Counted from the first letter of the stretch, positions 1-7,224 are shown. The stretch: 9,597 bases of DNA from Hyphomicrobiales bacterium (GCA_947374125.1 CANCAR010000102.1:1-9597), one strand, 5' to 3'. Notes: generated by a model from the sequence alone, not told the origin. Numbers and translations: made by a program.

Positions 1-114
1 GTCATGGGCGCGACCCTAGACTTCGTGGACGATTTGATGGGGCAAAGCTTTCGCGTCGCAAATCCGAACGCTACGGCGGCTTGTGGATGCGGTACGAGTT
101 TCTCAATCGGTTGA
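1..114 (+). CDS. erpA: Iron-sulfur cluster carrier/insertion protein, IscA/ErpA (HesB) family, 3' fragment
   Basis: Frame 1 from the first base is open for 37 codons and ends at TGA (112-114). The tail contains GQSFRVANPNA and then CGCGTSFSIG. This matches the C-terminus of A-type Fe-S carriers, where a Cys-Gly-Cys pair just before the end, together with an upstream cysteine outside this window, binds the cluster delivered to apoproteins. The two visible cysteines are at 82-84 and 88-90. Family members are about 105-125 residues, so roughly two thirds of the protein lies upstream of the window. The NPNAT...CGCGTSFS wording resembles alphaproteobacterial ErpA more than SufA, but the fragment cannot separate ErpA, IscA and SufA. 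The family is confident and the symbol is tentative. Confidence 0.85.
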   Translation, partial: VMGATLDFVDDLMGQSFRVANPNATAACGCGTSFSIG

Positions 115-122
115 AATATTCC

Positions 123-140
123 AGCGAAAAAACGCTTTTT
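123..140 (+). terminator. Weak rho-independent terminator candidate after erpA
   Basis: AGCG (123-126), a loop of six A, then CGCT (133-136) runs directly into TTTT (137-140). It lies 9 bases after the stop of the Fe-S carrier gene. The position and T-run suit an intrinsic terminator, but the stem is only 4 bp, so termination may be partial and the kinase gene could be read through from upstream. Confidence 0.35.
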
Positions 141-211
141 ACTTGTCCAAATGCGATTTTTGATCCAATCGAAAGACAGGTATTTTTTCGTATATGGATC
201 AGCGGAAAACC

Positions 212-1105
212 ATGGACGCGCTTTTTATTGGACAAACCTATATCGACGTAACCTTTCTCACCGATCGTATTCCGTCGGGAGATGAAAAGACCGTTGCTCA
301 AGATTACGCAGTATCCTTTGGCGGAAACGCGGTTACTGCTGCTTTTTGCTGCGCTAAATTGGGTGTTGTCCCCGATCTCTTGACCTCGCTTGCAGATGAT
401 TGGCTCGGCCGTATGTTTCTCGATATGGCGGCGAAATATGCCATTCCCGTTCACGGTCGCAAGGTCAAGGAAAGTTCACTTTCTTTCGTTATTCCGAACA
501 ACGGAAAGCGCGCGATTATCCGTTGCCGCGATGATGATTACCTTCACCCTTTCCCTACACTGCGGCTAAACGGCTGCCGCGCGCTGCATCTTGATGGCCA
601 TCAAGGTGACGCCGCAATTCATTACGCTAAAGCCTGTCGGGAGATGGGAGCATTGGTCTCTTTAGACGGCGGCGGATTGCGTTCTAATACCCTTGAACTC
701 CTCAGCCATCTGGACGTCGCGATTTGCGGCGAACGTCTGGCTGAACAACTCAACGTGGACGACAAGGGGCTGCTCGATTTGCTCAAACAAAAGGGCGTAA
801 AAATCGGCGGCGTAACCCGTGGCGAGCGGGGTATGCTCTGGTATGATGAAAGCGGAACAATTCGTACCCAACCGCCTCTATTGGTTCCATCCGCAGCCAT
901 TATCGACACCAATGGCGCAGGCGACGTGTTTCATGGCGCCTATATGTACTCCTATCTCGCGCGTCCCGCTTTGCCTTGGGAATCCCATTTTGAGTTTGCG
1001 CGTGCGGCTTCGACCCACAAAATTCAAAAACTTGGCAATGAGGCAGGGCTGCCGACCATGAATGATATCACAGCCGTCATGCAGAATTTCCGCCCTGCTG
1101 CTTAA
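212..1105 (+). CDS. PfkB-family (ribokinase-like) carbohydrate/nucleoside kinase
   Basis: This is a cytoplasmic ATP-dependent kinase of the ribokinase/PfkB superfamily, which phosphorylates a sugar or nucleoside hydroxyl. Counting from the ATG at 212 (297 residues), the first strand FIGQTYIDV is at 5-13 and the substrate-binding signature SFGGNAVTAA at 35-44. TRGERG (202-207) fits the nucleotide-binding segment. Signature 2, DTNGAGDVFHGAY (232-244), holds the anion-hole glycines and the catalytic base Asp238. Length is normal. An in-frame ATG at 194 would add six residues (MDQRKT). I prefer 212 because GCGGA (202-206) sits 5 bases before it and the first beta strand then begins right after the initiator, as is usual. 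The gene follows the Fe-S carrier gene and is 70 bp upstream of the exported-protein gene on the same strand. Sequence motifs do not fix the substrate. From memory it resembles kinases in Bradyrhizobium-like genomes annotated only as sugar kinase or ribokinase. Confidence 0.9.
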   Translation: MDALFIGQTYIDVTFLTDRIPSGDEKTVAQDYAVSFGGNAVTAAFCCAKLGVVPDLLTSLADDWLGRMFLDMAAKYAIPVHGRKVKESSLSFVIPNNGKRAIIRCRDDDYLHPFPTLRLNGCRALHLDGHQGDAAIHYAKACREMGALVSLDGGGLRSNTLELLSHLDVAICGERLAEQLNVDDKGLLDLLKQKGVKIGGVTRGERGMLWYDESGTIRTQPPLLVPSAAIIDTNGAGDVFHGAYMYSYLARPALPWESHFEFARAASTHKIQKLGNEAGLPTMNDITAVMQNFRPAA

Positions 1106-1175
1106 TGTCATCGCCGATACGGGAACTTTGTTGTATAGAATGTGGGAAAGTTTCAGGGCTACGGGGTGCTTAACA

Positions 1176-2924
1176 ATGCTGCGGAAGATTAAAGCGTTTA
1201 CTCTTATCGGCGCACTTCTCTTTGGCACTGTCGTTTACGTCGACTTAGCCCGATCAGCAGACACCGTCCGCGTTGACTCGTTTAACTTTCATTCCGGCTC
1301 TTCGGATTACCGCGCCGAAGGCGTAGAATTTGAAGGGCTTAATCTTTCGCCAGAGGGTTTAGAAGCCCTCATGCACGGCTCGGACGTGGCGCAACAAGCC
1401 AAAGCGCTTTCTTCGCTGGATGCATCGATCATTCGGGTATCGCGGTTAAGGCAATCCCAAACGATTGGCACGCAAACATCGACCACCATCCTTTCAAACG
1501 TGGTCTTGTCTGACATTAAAGCGGGAATCGTCCGTGTCTTTAGTGCCGAAAAGATCACCTTTGGGGCTATGGGTGGAGCAGATGAGACGAGTTCCGGCTC
1601 TGGTAGCAATGTTTTGCTAGAAGAAGTTGACCTCGCGCTATTGGCAGGCTTCGGTGCAGCACCCAAGACGGCAAAGTCTTTGGAATTCAAGCGTGCGTAT
1701 CGACTGGGTCGCGTCGAAAAGATTACTGTCCAAGGCGCAAATTCTACGACCATGACGATCAATAAAGTCGAGATTCGGGATGCCCACTTAAGAGAAACCG
1801 GCGATGGATTTGCAGCCATCACCGAGCGTTTAGCCAAGCGCGGAACATCCGCTCAACCAGCAAATGACGCGGATGTTGCTGCAACGCTAAACGACGTCAT
1901 AGACCTCATCTCGTCGGTATCCACGGGCTATTTCGAGATTGATGAATTATCCGTGCGCGACCCTGAAACACCGCGATCTTTTGGGAGCCTTAGCCGCCTT
2001 GTTTTTACCGGGGGAACGAATACCCAAACCTCGGGCTACCGTTTGGAAGGCCTCGACATTGCGATGGAAGATACGCGCATAAAGGTCGGTCGATTCTCGC
2101 ATAGCGGGATAACGCTTGCGCCGCTTTTTGCGGGTATAAAGTCAACCCTATCGAAGCCAAATGCCCAACCTGCCGACATTGATCCGATGTTGTTTCTTCA
2201 GTTGATCGGCAAAATGGAATTGAATGATGTATCGATTGACGCCGATTATTCCGGCCCACAACATTCAGGAATAGGTGCCCTATTAATTTCCGTCGATTCT
2301 ACCCCAGAAGGCCTACCTATTGCCTCGGAAATTAGCTTCGACAAGCTCTATGGCCCGCTACCTGCCGAAAACCCGGAACCAGCGGTTCAAACGCTCATCG
2401 GCCTTGGGTATCATGACTTGAGCCTGTCGGGTTCGGTTAAGATGGCGTTAGACCCTAAGGCGCAAGAACTCAATCTAACGACCAATCTTTCCGCGGAAAA
2501 CATGGCCGTTGTTACTTTAGCTAGTCGGTTTGGAAATGTTACGGCGGACGGTATCTTTTCAAAAAGCAATGCAGCGCCGCTCGTGCTTTTGGGCTCTAGC
2601 CTAAAAAGCTTTGCTTTCTCTGTCGAAAATCGAGGTATCGGTGACCGTCTGATTGATCAGCAGGCGATAACGACGAAGCGTAGCGCCGATCAAGTACGAG
2701 GCGATTACGCCTCAGCTGCCGCAGTGAGCCTTCAGATCTATCTCGGTATGTCGCCGAATGCCAAAGCGGTGACGCGCTCTATCGTCCATTTTATCGAAAA
2801 GCCAACGAAGTTTAACGTCGTTGGCCAATCTAAAAATCCCGCCGGCGTTACGCTCGCTGATACGGCCAATGGCGATGGCCCCGCTGCCATTCTCGATCTT
2901 TTCGAATTGCAGCTTGGCCCCTGA
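1176..2924 (+). CDS. Uncharacterised exported protein, cysteine- and tryptophan-free, with degenerate internal repeats
   Basis: I do not recognise a named domain. The ATG at 1176 gives 582 residues. The N-terminus is basic (MLRKIK), followed by a hydrophobic run at about 8-22 and small residues near 24-28 (LARSA), so it is a Sec signal peptide or an N-terminal membrane anchor. The frame is open back to an ATG at 1062, inside the kinase gene, but that extension and the ATG at 1140 bury the signal; GGGGTG (1163-1168) lies 7 bases before 1176. The remainder has no Cys or Trp and is rich in short amphipathic strands, Ser, Thr and Ala. Three segments share a helix followed by an acidic residue-x-Ser pattern: residues 238-260 (FEIDELSV), 336-355 (MELNDVSI) and 403-420 (LIGLGYHDLSL). 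This suggests a repeated beta-rich periplasmic fold, loosely like AsmA or DUF945-type proteins. The C-terminal part (400-576) reminds me of uncharacterised Bradyrhizobium proteins. It may be co-transcribed with the kinase. The gene and its export are confident; its function is unknown. Confidence 0.85.
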   Translation: MLRKIKAFTLIGALLFGTVVYVDLARSADTVRVDSFNFHSGSSDYRAEGVEFEGLNLSPEGLEALMHGSDVAQQAKALSSLDASIIRVSRLRQSQTIGTQTSTTILSNVVLSDIKAGIVRVFSAEKITFGAMGGADETSSGSGSNVLLEEVDLALLAGFGAAPKTAKSLEFKRAYRLGRVEKITVQGANSTTMTINKVEIRDAHLRETGDGFAAITERLAKRGTSAQPANDADVAATLNDVIDLISSVSTGYFEIDELSVRDPETPRSFGSLSRLVFTGGTNTQTSGYRLEGLDIAMEDTRIKVGRFSHSGITLAPLFAGIKSTLSKPNAQPADIDPMLFLQLIGKMELNDVSIDADYSGPQHSGIGALLISVDSTPEGLPIASEISFDKLYGPLPAENPEPAVQTLIGLGYHDLSLSGSVKMALDPKAQELNLTTNLSAENMAVVTLASRFGNVTADGIFSKSNAAPLVLLGSSLKSFAFSVENRGIGDRLIDQQAITTKRSADQVRGDYASAAAVSLQIYLGMSPNAKAVTRSIVHFIEKPTKFNVVGQSKNPAGVTLADTANGDGPAAILDLFELQLGP

Positions 2925-5207
2925 TTAAGTAACGCTGGCTTGCGCCTCAACCACCGCGAGCGCCGTCATATTCACAACGCCGCGTGCTGTAACGGATGTC
3001 GTGAGAACATGCGCTGGCTTGGCAGTTCCTAACAAGATTGGCCCAACGGGTAGCGCATCTGCCAAGACCTTGATCAGCTGCTGCGCGATATTGGCTGTAT
3101 CGAGATTGGGCATCACGAGAATGTTGGCATCACCTTCCAAAGTTGAATTCGGAAGACGCTTAGCGCGAATGGCTTGAACGAGCGCGGTGTCGCCTTGCAT
3201 TTCACCATCCACTTCGAGCTCCGGCGCACGAGACCGGATCAAGGTGAGCGCCTGACGCATCTTAAGAGCGGACGGAGCGTCCGAATCCCCGAAATCGGAG
3301 TGCGACAGCAGTGCTATTTTAGGTGTGATCCCAAACCGTTCGACATGACCCGCACATAGAAGCGCAATATCGGCGATATCTTCCGCGTCCGGGTCATGTT
3401 TCACATGCGTATCGGCAAGAAAATAATGACCCTTGGTCGTGATCATGAGCGTCATCGCGGAAAGATCGCGAACGCCGGGCTTTAGACCGATAATATCCCG
3501 AATATTACGCAGCTTGGAGTTGAACCGCCCTTCAAGACCCGCGATCATCGCGTCAGCATCGCCACGCATAACCGCAACGGCTGCGATAACCGTGGTATTC
3601 GTGCGAACAAGCGTTCGCGCCGCATCGGGGGTCACGCCTTTGCGACCAACCAGATCAACTAATGTCGCAACATAGTCCCGATAGCGCGGATCATCCTCCG
3701 GATTGATAACTTCAACATTTCTACCCGGGCGAATAGACAAACCATACCGCGCGCAACGGCTTTCAATGACACTCGGGCGGCCGATCAAAATAGGGATAGC
3801 GAAACCCTCTTCAATCGCAATTTGCGCCGCGCGCAGCACGCGCTCATCCTCGCCATCAGCATAGATTACGCGTTTTGGTGCTGCTCTGGCCTGTTCGAAA
3901 ATCGGCTTCATAATAAAGCCGGAACGGAAAACAAAGCCTGAGAGGCGCTCCTCATACGCTTTAAAATCCGTTATGGGTCGTCTTGCCACGCCTGAAGCAA
4001 TCGCCGCCTTTGCGACCGCAGGCGCTATTCGCAAGATCAGCCGGGGATCAAACGGGCTCGGTATCAAGGATTCGGAACCGAAAGTGGAAACATCACCGCC
4101 ATAGGCCTTGGCAGCTACATCCGATGGTGCTTCACGTGCAAGGCGCGCAATGGCTGCAACAGCTGCAAGCTTCATCTCTTCATTGATGGTCCGTGCGCCA
4201 ACGTCCAAAGCACCTCGGAAGATATAAGGAAAACACAAAACATTGTTGACTTGGTTGGGATAATCTGACCGCCCGGTGCACATCATGGCATCGGGGCGAA
4301 CGGCCTTTGCAGCCTCAGGCATGATCTCGGGGTTTGGATTAGCCAGCGCCAGAATAAGTGGCTTATCGGCCATCCGAGCAACCATCTCAGGCTTCAGCAC
4401 ACCACCAGCCGAGAGTCCTAAAAAGACATCTGCTCCGTCAATAACTTCACCAAGCGTACGCTTGTCAGTGTCCTGAGCAAAAACAGATTTCCACTGGTCC
4501 ATCAGCGCAACGCGGCCCATATAAACCACGCCTTCCAAATCGCTGATCCAGATATTTTCGCGGCGAACGCCAAGCGAAACGAGAAGATTGAGGCACGCCA
4601 ATGCGGCGGCACCCGCACCAGAGGCCACAACCTTAATGGCGTCCAAGGATTTACCCGCTAAATCGACGGCATTTAAGACGGCGGCTCCGACGATTATGGC
4701 CGTTCCATGCTGATCGTCATGGAATACCGGAATGGCCATCCGTGCGCGCAATTTAGCTTCAATCTCAAAGCATTCCGGCGCTTTGATGTCTTCGAGATTG
4801 ATGCCGCCAAAGGTGGGCTCAAGCGCTGCTATTACCTCAACCAGGCGGTCAGGGTCGTTTTCCGCGATTTCGATGTCAAACACATCGATGCCAGCGAATT
4901 TTTTAAACAGTACCGCTTTGCCTTCCATAACGGGTTTGGAGGCGAGCGGGCCGATATTGCCCAAGCCGAGCACGGCGGTACCATTGGAGATCACCGCCAC
5001 CAAATTTTGCCGTGCCGTCAATTCGGCCGCCAATTCGGGATCGGCCGCTATCGCTTCGCACGGTGCAGCAACGCCTGGAGAATAGGCCAATGCCAGATCC
5101 CGCTGGTTACCGAGCGGCTTGGTCGGCTGGATTTCGAGTTTTCCGGGCCTTGGATAGCGATGATAAATCATCGAGCCGGACCGCAGATCGTCCGATGCGT
5201 CCGTCAT
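2925..5207 (-). CDS. maeB: NADP-dependent malic enzyme with C-terminal phosphotransacetylase-like domain
   Basis: MaeB catalyses oxidative decarboxylation of malate to pyruvate with production of NADPH in the cytoplasm, feeding pyruvate and acetyl-CoA pools during growth on C4 acids or acetate. The 760 residues match the family length (E. coli MaeB is 759). The malic N-terminal domain (about 15-160) has AYSPGVAAPC with the catalytic Tyr42, EGKAVLFKKFAG with Lys97, and INLEDIKAPECF. FHDDQHGTA (162-170) supplies metal-ligand acidic residues. The dinucleotide fold begins at VVASGAGAAALA (193-204), and ALANPNPE (287-294) and YPNQVNNVLCFP (316-327) follow. Residues about 430-755 form a PTA-like domain (MKPIFEQA, KRVIYADGEDERVLRAA, LLSHSDFG, DGEMQGDTALV) that in MaeB proteins is regarded as regulatory, binding acetyl-CoA, rather than as an active transacetylase. 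AAGGAA (5215-5220, minus strand) lies 7 bases before the ATG. It is downstream of aspS on the same strand; the AT-rich spacer may carry its own promoter. Confidence 0.97.
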   Translation of the reverse strand: MTDASDDLRSGSMIYHRYPRPGKLEIQPTKPLGNQRDLALAYSPGVAAPCEAIAADPELAAELTARQNLVAVISNGTAVLGLGNIGPLASKPVMEGKAVLFKKFAGIDVFDIEIAENDPDRLVEVIAALEPTFGGINLEDIKAPECFEIEAKLRARMAIPVFHDDQHGTAIIVGAAVLNAVDLAGKSLDAIKVVASGAGAAALACLNLLVSLGVRRENIWISDLEGVVYMGRVALMDQWKSVFAQDTDKRTLGEVIDGADVFLGLSAGGVLKPEMVARMADKPLILALANPNPEIMPEAAKAVRPDAMMCTGRSDYPNQVNNVLCFPYIFRGALDVGARTINEEMKLAAVAAIARLAREAPSDVAAKAYGGDVSTFGSESLIPSPFDPRLILRIAPAVAKAAIASGVARRPITDFKAYEERLSGFVFRSGFIMKPIFEQARAAPKRVIYADGEDERVLRAAQIAIEEGFAIPILIGRPSVIESRCARYGLSIRPGRNVEVINPEDDPRYRDYVATLVDLVGRKGVTPDAARTLVRTNTTVIAAVAVMRGDADAMIAGLEGRFNSKLRNIRDIIGLKPGVRDLSAMTLMITTKGHYFLADTHVKHDPDAEDIADIALLCAGHVERFGITPKIALLSHSDFGDSDAPSALKMRQALTLIRSRAPELEVDGEMQGDTALVQAIRAKRLPNSTLEGDANILVMPNLDTANIAQQLIKVLADALPVGPILLGTAKPAHVLTTSVTARGVVNMTALAVVEAQASVT

Positions 5208-5249
5208 GATGTTTTTCCTTAACCAAATAGTATAATCATATATTTTATA
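5208..5249 (-). promoter_or_regulatory. AT-rich aspS-maeB spacer with maeB ribosome binding site and possible -10
   Basis: Bases 5221-5260 contain only 6 G/C in 40, far below the surrounding genes. On the minus strand the spacer holds TATGAT (5235-5240) and TATACT (5229-5234), either of which could be a -10 element, then the Shine-Dalgarno sequence AAGGAA (5215-5220). ATATA-TTT-TATAT (5238-5250) is a weak AT-only inverted repeat at the aspS stop. I found no good -35 at 16-18 bp, so a separate maeB promoter is only a possibility. No GC-rich terminator for aspS is visible, and read-through into maeB is equally compatible. Confidence 0.35.
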
Positions 5250-7049
5250 TTATTTTTCAGGCAGGTTTAACCGTAAATGAAGCTCGCGCAATTGCCGTGG
5301 GCTCGCCTCGCTTGGCGCGCCCATCAACAAATCTTGAGCCTGTTGATTCATTGGGAATAGCGCAACTTCACGAAGGTTCTGTGCACCGCACAAAAGCATC
5401 ACAATGCGGTCCACGCCAGCCGCCATGCCGCCATGGGGCGGAGCACCATACTGGAACGCGCGGTACATCCCGCCAAACCGTTCGATAACGGTTTCCTCGC
5501 CATAGCCAGCAATCTCGAATGCCTTCACCATGCCCTCGGGACGATGGTTACGAATCCCGCCTGAGGCAATCTCGAAACCATTGCACGCAATGTCATATTG
5601 GAACGCCTTGATCGTAAGCGGATCTTGGTTTTGAAGCGCCTCCATACCGCCCTGCGGCATCGAGAACGGATTATGCGAAAAATCGACCTTTTTCTCGTCT
5701 TCGTTCCACTCGAACATCGGGAAGTCGACGATCCACGCCAATTCGTAGCGATTCTCATCGATCAGTTTCAGGTCTTGCCCCACCTTGATCCGGGCGGAAC
5801 CCGCAAACTTAATAAACTTCTCAGGATCGCCCGCGACAAAGAAAGCGGCATCACCTTCCTTGAGGCCCAATTGCTGGCGAACCGCCTCTGTGCGCTCTGG
5901 GCCGATGTTGTTGGCGATGGGGCCAGCGCCGCCCGCCTCCCCTTCCCGCCAAAACACATAGCCCAACCCCGGCTGGCCTTCGCCCTGCGCCCAAGCATTC
6001 ATGCGGTCGCAGAAGGTCCGCTGCCCACCTGTTGGCGCGGGTATCGCCCAAATCCGGTTCTTCGGCTCTTCCAGAATACGCGCAAACACTTTGAAGTTCG
6101 AGCCTCGGAAATGCTCCGAGACATCGGCCATCTCAAGCGGCTCGCTGGTATGCGGATTACGAATGCGCAAATCGGGCTTGTCCGAGCCATATTTATCCAT
6201 CGACACGGCATAAGGAATACGCGGCCATGGGCTAGGCGTTACCGCTTTACCATTGCCGAACTCGCGGAAAATGCCGCCAATCACGGGCTCGACGGCTGCG
6301 AAAATATCTTCCTGCTCGACAAAACTCATTTCCAAATCGAGCTGATAGAATTCCCCCGGCAAACGGTCGGCGCGGGGGTCTTCATCGCGGAAACAAGGCG
6401 CGATCTGAAAATAGCGGTCAAAACCCGCCATCATCAAAAGCTGCTTATACTGCTGCGGGGCCTGAGGCAGTGCGTAGAACGTGCCAGGGTGAATGCGCGA
6501 AGGCACCAAAAAGTCACGCGCGCCTTCCGGCGAGGAGGCCGTCAAAATCGGCGTTTGGAACTCGTTAAAGCCCTGCTCCTTCATCTTCAACCGCATGGCG
6601 TCTACTACTTTGCCGCGCGTCATGATGTTGGCGTGGAGTTTCTCACGGCGCAAATCGAGGAAGCGATATTTTAGCCGTGTCTCTTCTGGGAAAGGTTGAT
6701 CGCCGAACACCTGCACCGGCAATTCGGCGGATGGTCCCAATACCTCAATCGAGGTGACATAGACTTCGATAGCGCCAGTCGGCAGATCGGCGTTCTCGGT
6801 GCCGGCCGGACGCATACGCGCTTTACCGTCGCATTTAACGACCCATTCCGAGCGCAAGGTTTCAGCCAGCTTAAACGCTGGCGAATCAGGATCAACCACG
6901 CATTGCGTCATGCCGTAGTGATCGCGCAGATCGATAAACAACACGCCGCCATGATCGCGGATACGATGGCACCAGCCGGATATTCGAACGTCTTGGCCTA
7001 CATCGTTGTCGCGAAGGGCTCCGCAGGTATGGGAACGGTAGCGGTGCAT
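5250..7049 (-). CDS. aspS: Aspartyl-tRNA synthetase, bacterial type, probably non-discriminating
   Basis: AspRS attaches aspartate to tRNA(Asp) and, in non-discriminating forms, also to tRNA(Asn). From the ATG at 7049 the protein has 599 residues, the usual bacterial length (E. coli 590). The OB-fold anticodon domain is at about 1-110, with GWCHRIRDHGG at 25-35. The flipping loop SSPEGARDFLVPSR (172-185) and LPQAPQQYKQLLM (194-206) follow. Motif 2 is FRDEDPRADRLPGEF (220-234), and the bacterial GAD insertion spans about 300-425. Motif 3 is GVDRIVMLL (545-553). His33 and Gly83 are the residues associated with non-discriminating AspRS (Pseudomonas type) rather than E. coli-type Leu/Lys. The open frame continues to a TTG at 7118 and an ATG at 7064. 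I chose 7049 because GAGGA (7055-7059) is 5 bases upstream, the product begins like other AspRS, and the TTG overlaps a promoter-like hexamer. It is divergent from rnd. Confidence 0.97.
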   Translation of the reverse strand: MHRYRSHTCGALRDNDVGQDVRISGWCHRIRDHGGVLFIDLRDHYGMTQCVVDPDSPAFKLAETLRSEWVVKCDGKARMRPAGTENADLPTGAIEVYVTSIEVLGPSAELPVQVFGDQPFPEETRLKYRFLDLRREKLHANIMTRGKVVDAMRLKMKEQGFNEFQTPILTASSPEGARDFLVPSRIHPGTFYALPQAPQQYKQLLMMAGFDRYFQIAPCFRDEDPRADRLPGEFYQLDLEMSFVEQEDIFAAVEPVIGGIFREFGNGKAVTPSPWPRIPYAVSMDKYGSDKPDLRIRNPHTSEPLEMADVSEHFRGSNFKVFARILEEPKNRIWAIPAPTGGQRTFCDRMNAWAQGEGQPGLGYVFWREGEAGGAGPIANNIGPERTEAVRQQLGLKEGDAAFFVAGDPEKFIKFAGSARIKVGQDLKLIDENRYELAWIVDFPMFEWNEDEKKVDFSHNPFSMPQGGMEALQNQDPLTIKAFQYDIACNGFEIASGGIRNHRPEGMVKAFEIAGYGEETVIERFGGMYRAFQYGAPPHGGMAAGVDRIVMLLCGAQNLREVALFPMNQQAQDLLMGAPSEASPRQLRELHLRLNLPEK

Positions 7050-7054
7050 GGTCG

Positions 7055-7118
7055 TCCTCGTCATAAATATGCGTGAAAGGTTGAGCCGGAGAACGCATGC
7101 AGGCGCTGGCCTTGTCAA
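7055..7118 (-). promoter_or_regulatory. Candidate aspS promoter -35 and ribosome binding site
   Basis: On the minus strand a perfect TTGACA lies at 7113-7118, 64 bases before the chosen aspS ATG, and the Shine-Dalgarno sequence GAGGA lies at 7055-7059. The hexamer 17 bp downstream, CGTTCT (7090-7095), matches TATAAT at only two positions. The -35 is therefore convincing in sequence but the -10 is poor, which is common but not diagnostic in alphaproteobacteria. The position fits a short leader of about 35 bases. Confidence 0.35.
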
Positions 7119-7142
7119 GTGATAGAGAGAAAACTAGGCATA

Positions 7143-7185
7143 TGCCGTAACTGGCACGTTTCGTGTAAAAGACCTTATTACGGCA
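7143..7185. repeat. Nested inverted repeat in the aspS-rnd divergent region
   Basis: TGCCGTAA (7143-7150) and TTACGGCA (7178-7185) form a perfect 8-bp inverted repeat with a 27-base interior. Inside it, CACG (7155-7158), TTT, and CGTG (7162-7165) form a second small hairpin. It ends 39 bases before the rnd ATG and lies 25 bases beyond the aspS -35 candidate. It could be a two-site operator for a dimeric regulator or a structure in the rnd leader. There is no T-run, so it is not a typical terminator. Confidence 0.45.
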
Positions 7186-7224
7186 ACTACGCCGCTGATT
7201 CGCGTGTCTGGTTAAAACGAGCTC

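Noticed and set aside
71..454. Minus-strand open frame of 127 codons over the erpA tail and the kinase start
   Set aside because: It runs through two recognised genes on the plus strand and their spacer, and its translation shows no family features.
1062..1175. Upstream 38-codon extension of the exported-protein frame
   Set aside because: It lies largely inside the kinase gene and would bury a clear signal-like N-terminus. The ATG at 1176 has a better ribosome binding site.
2864..2880. GGCCA-ATGGCGA-TGGCC inverted repeat near the end of the exported-protein gene
   Set aside because: There is a 5-bp stem but no T-run on either strand, and it is inside coding sequence; not supported as a terminator.
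4707..5222. Plus-strand open frame of 171 codons antisense to the maeB 5' end
   Set aside because: It lies over highly conserved MaeB sequence, has no recognisable motif or good ribosome binding site, and is explained as a shadow.
5598..6674. A 358-codon open frame on the plus strand, antisense to aspS
   Set aside because: The opposite strand encodes AspRS with every expected motif. The antisense product is rich in Arg, His and Leu, has no recognisable domain, and looks like a codon-bias shadow.
7050..7224. Possible tRNA or small RNA in the aspS-rnd spacer
   Set aside because: No cloverleaf, T-arm consensus or terminator is visible. Only promoter-like elements and the nested inverted repeat are supported.
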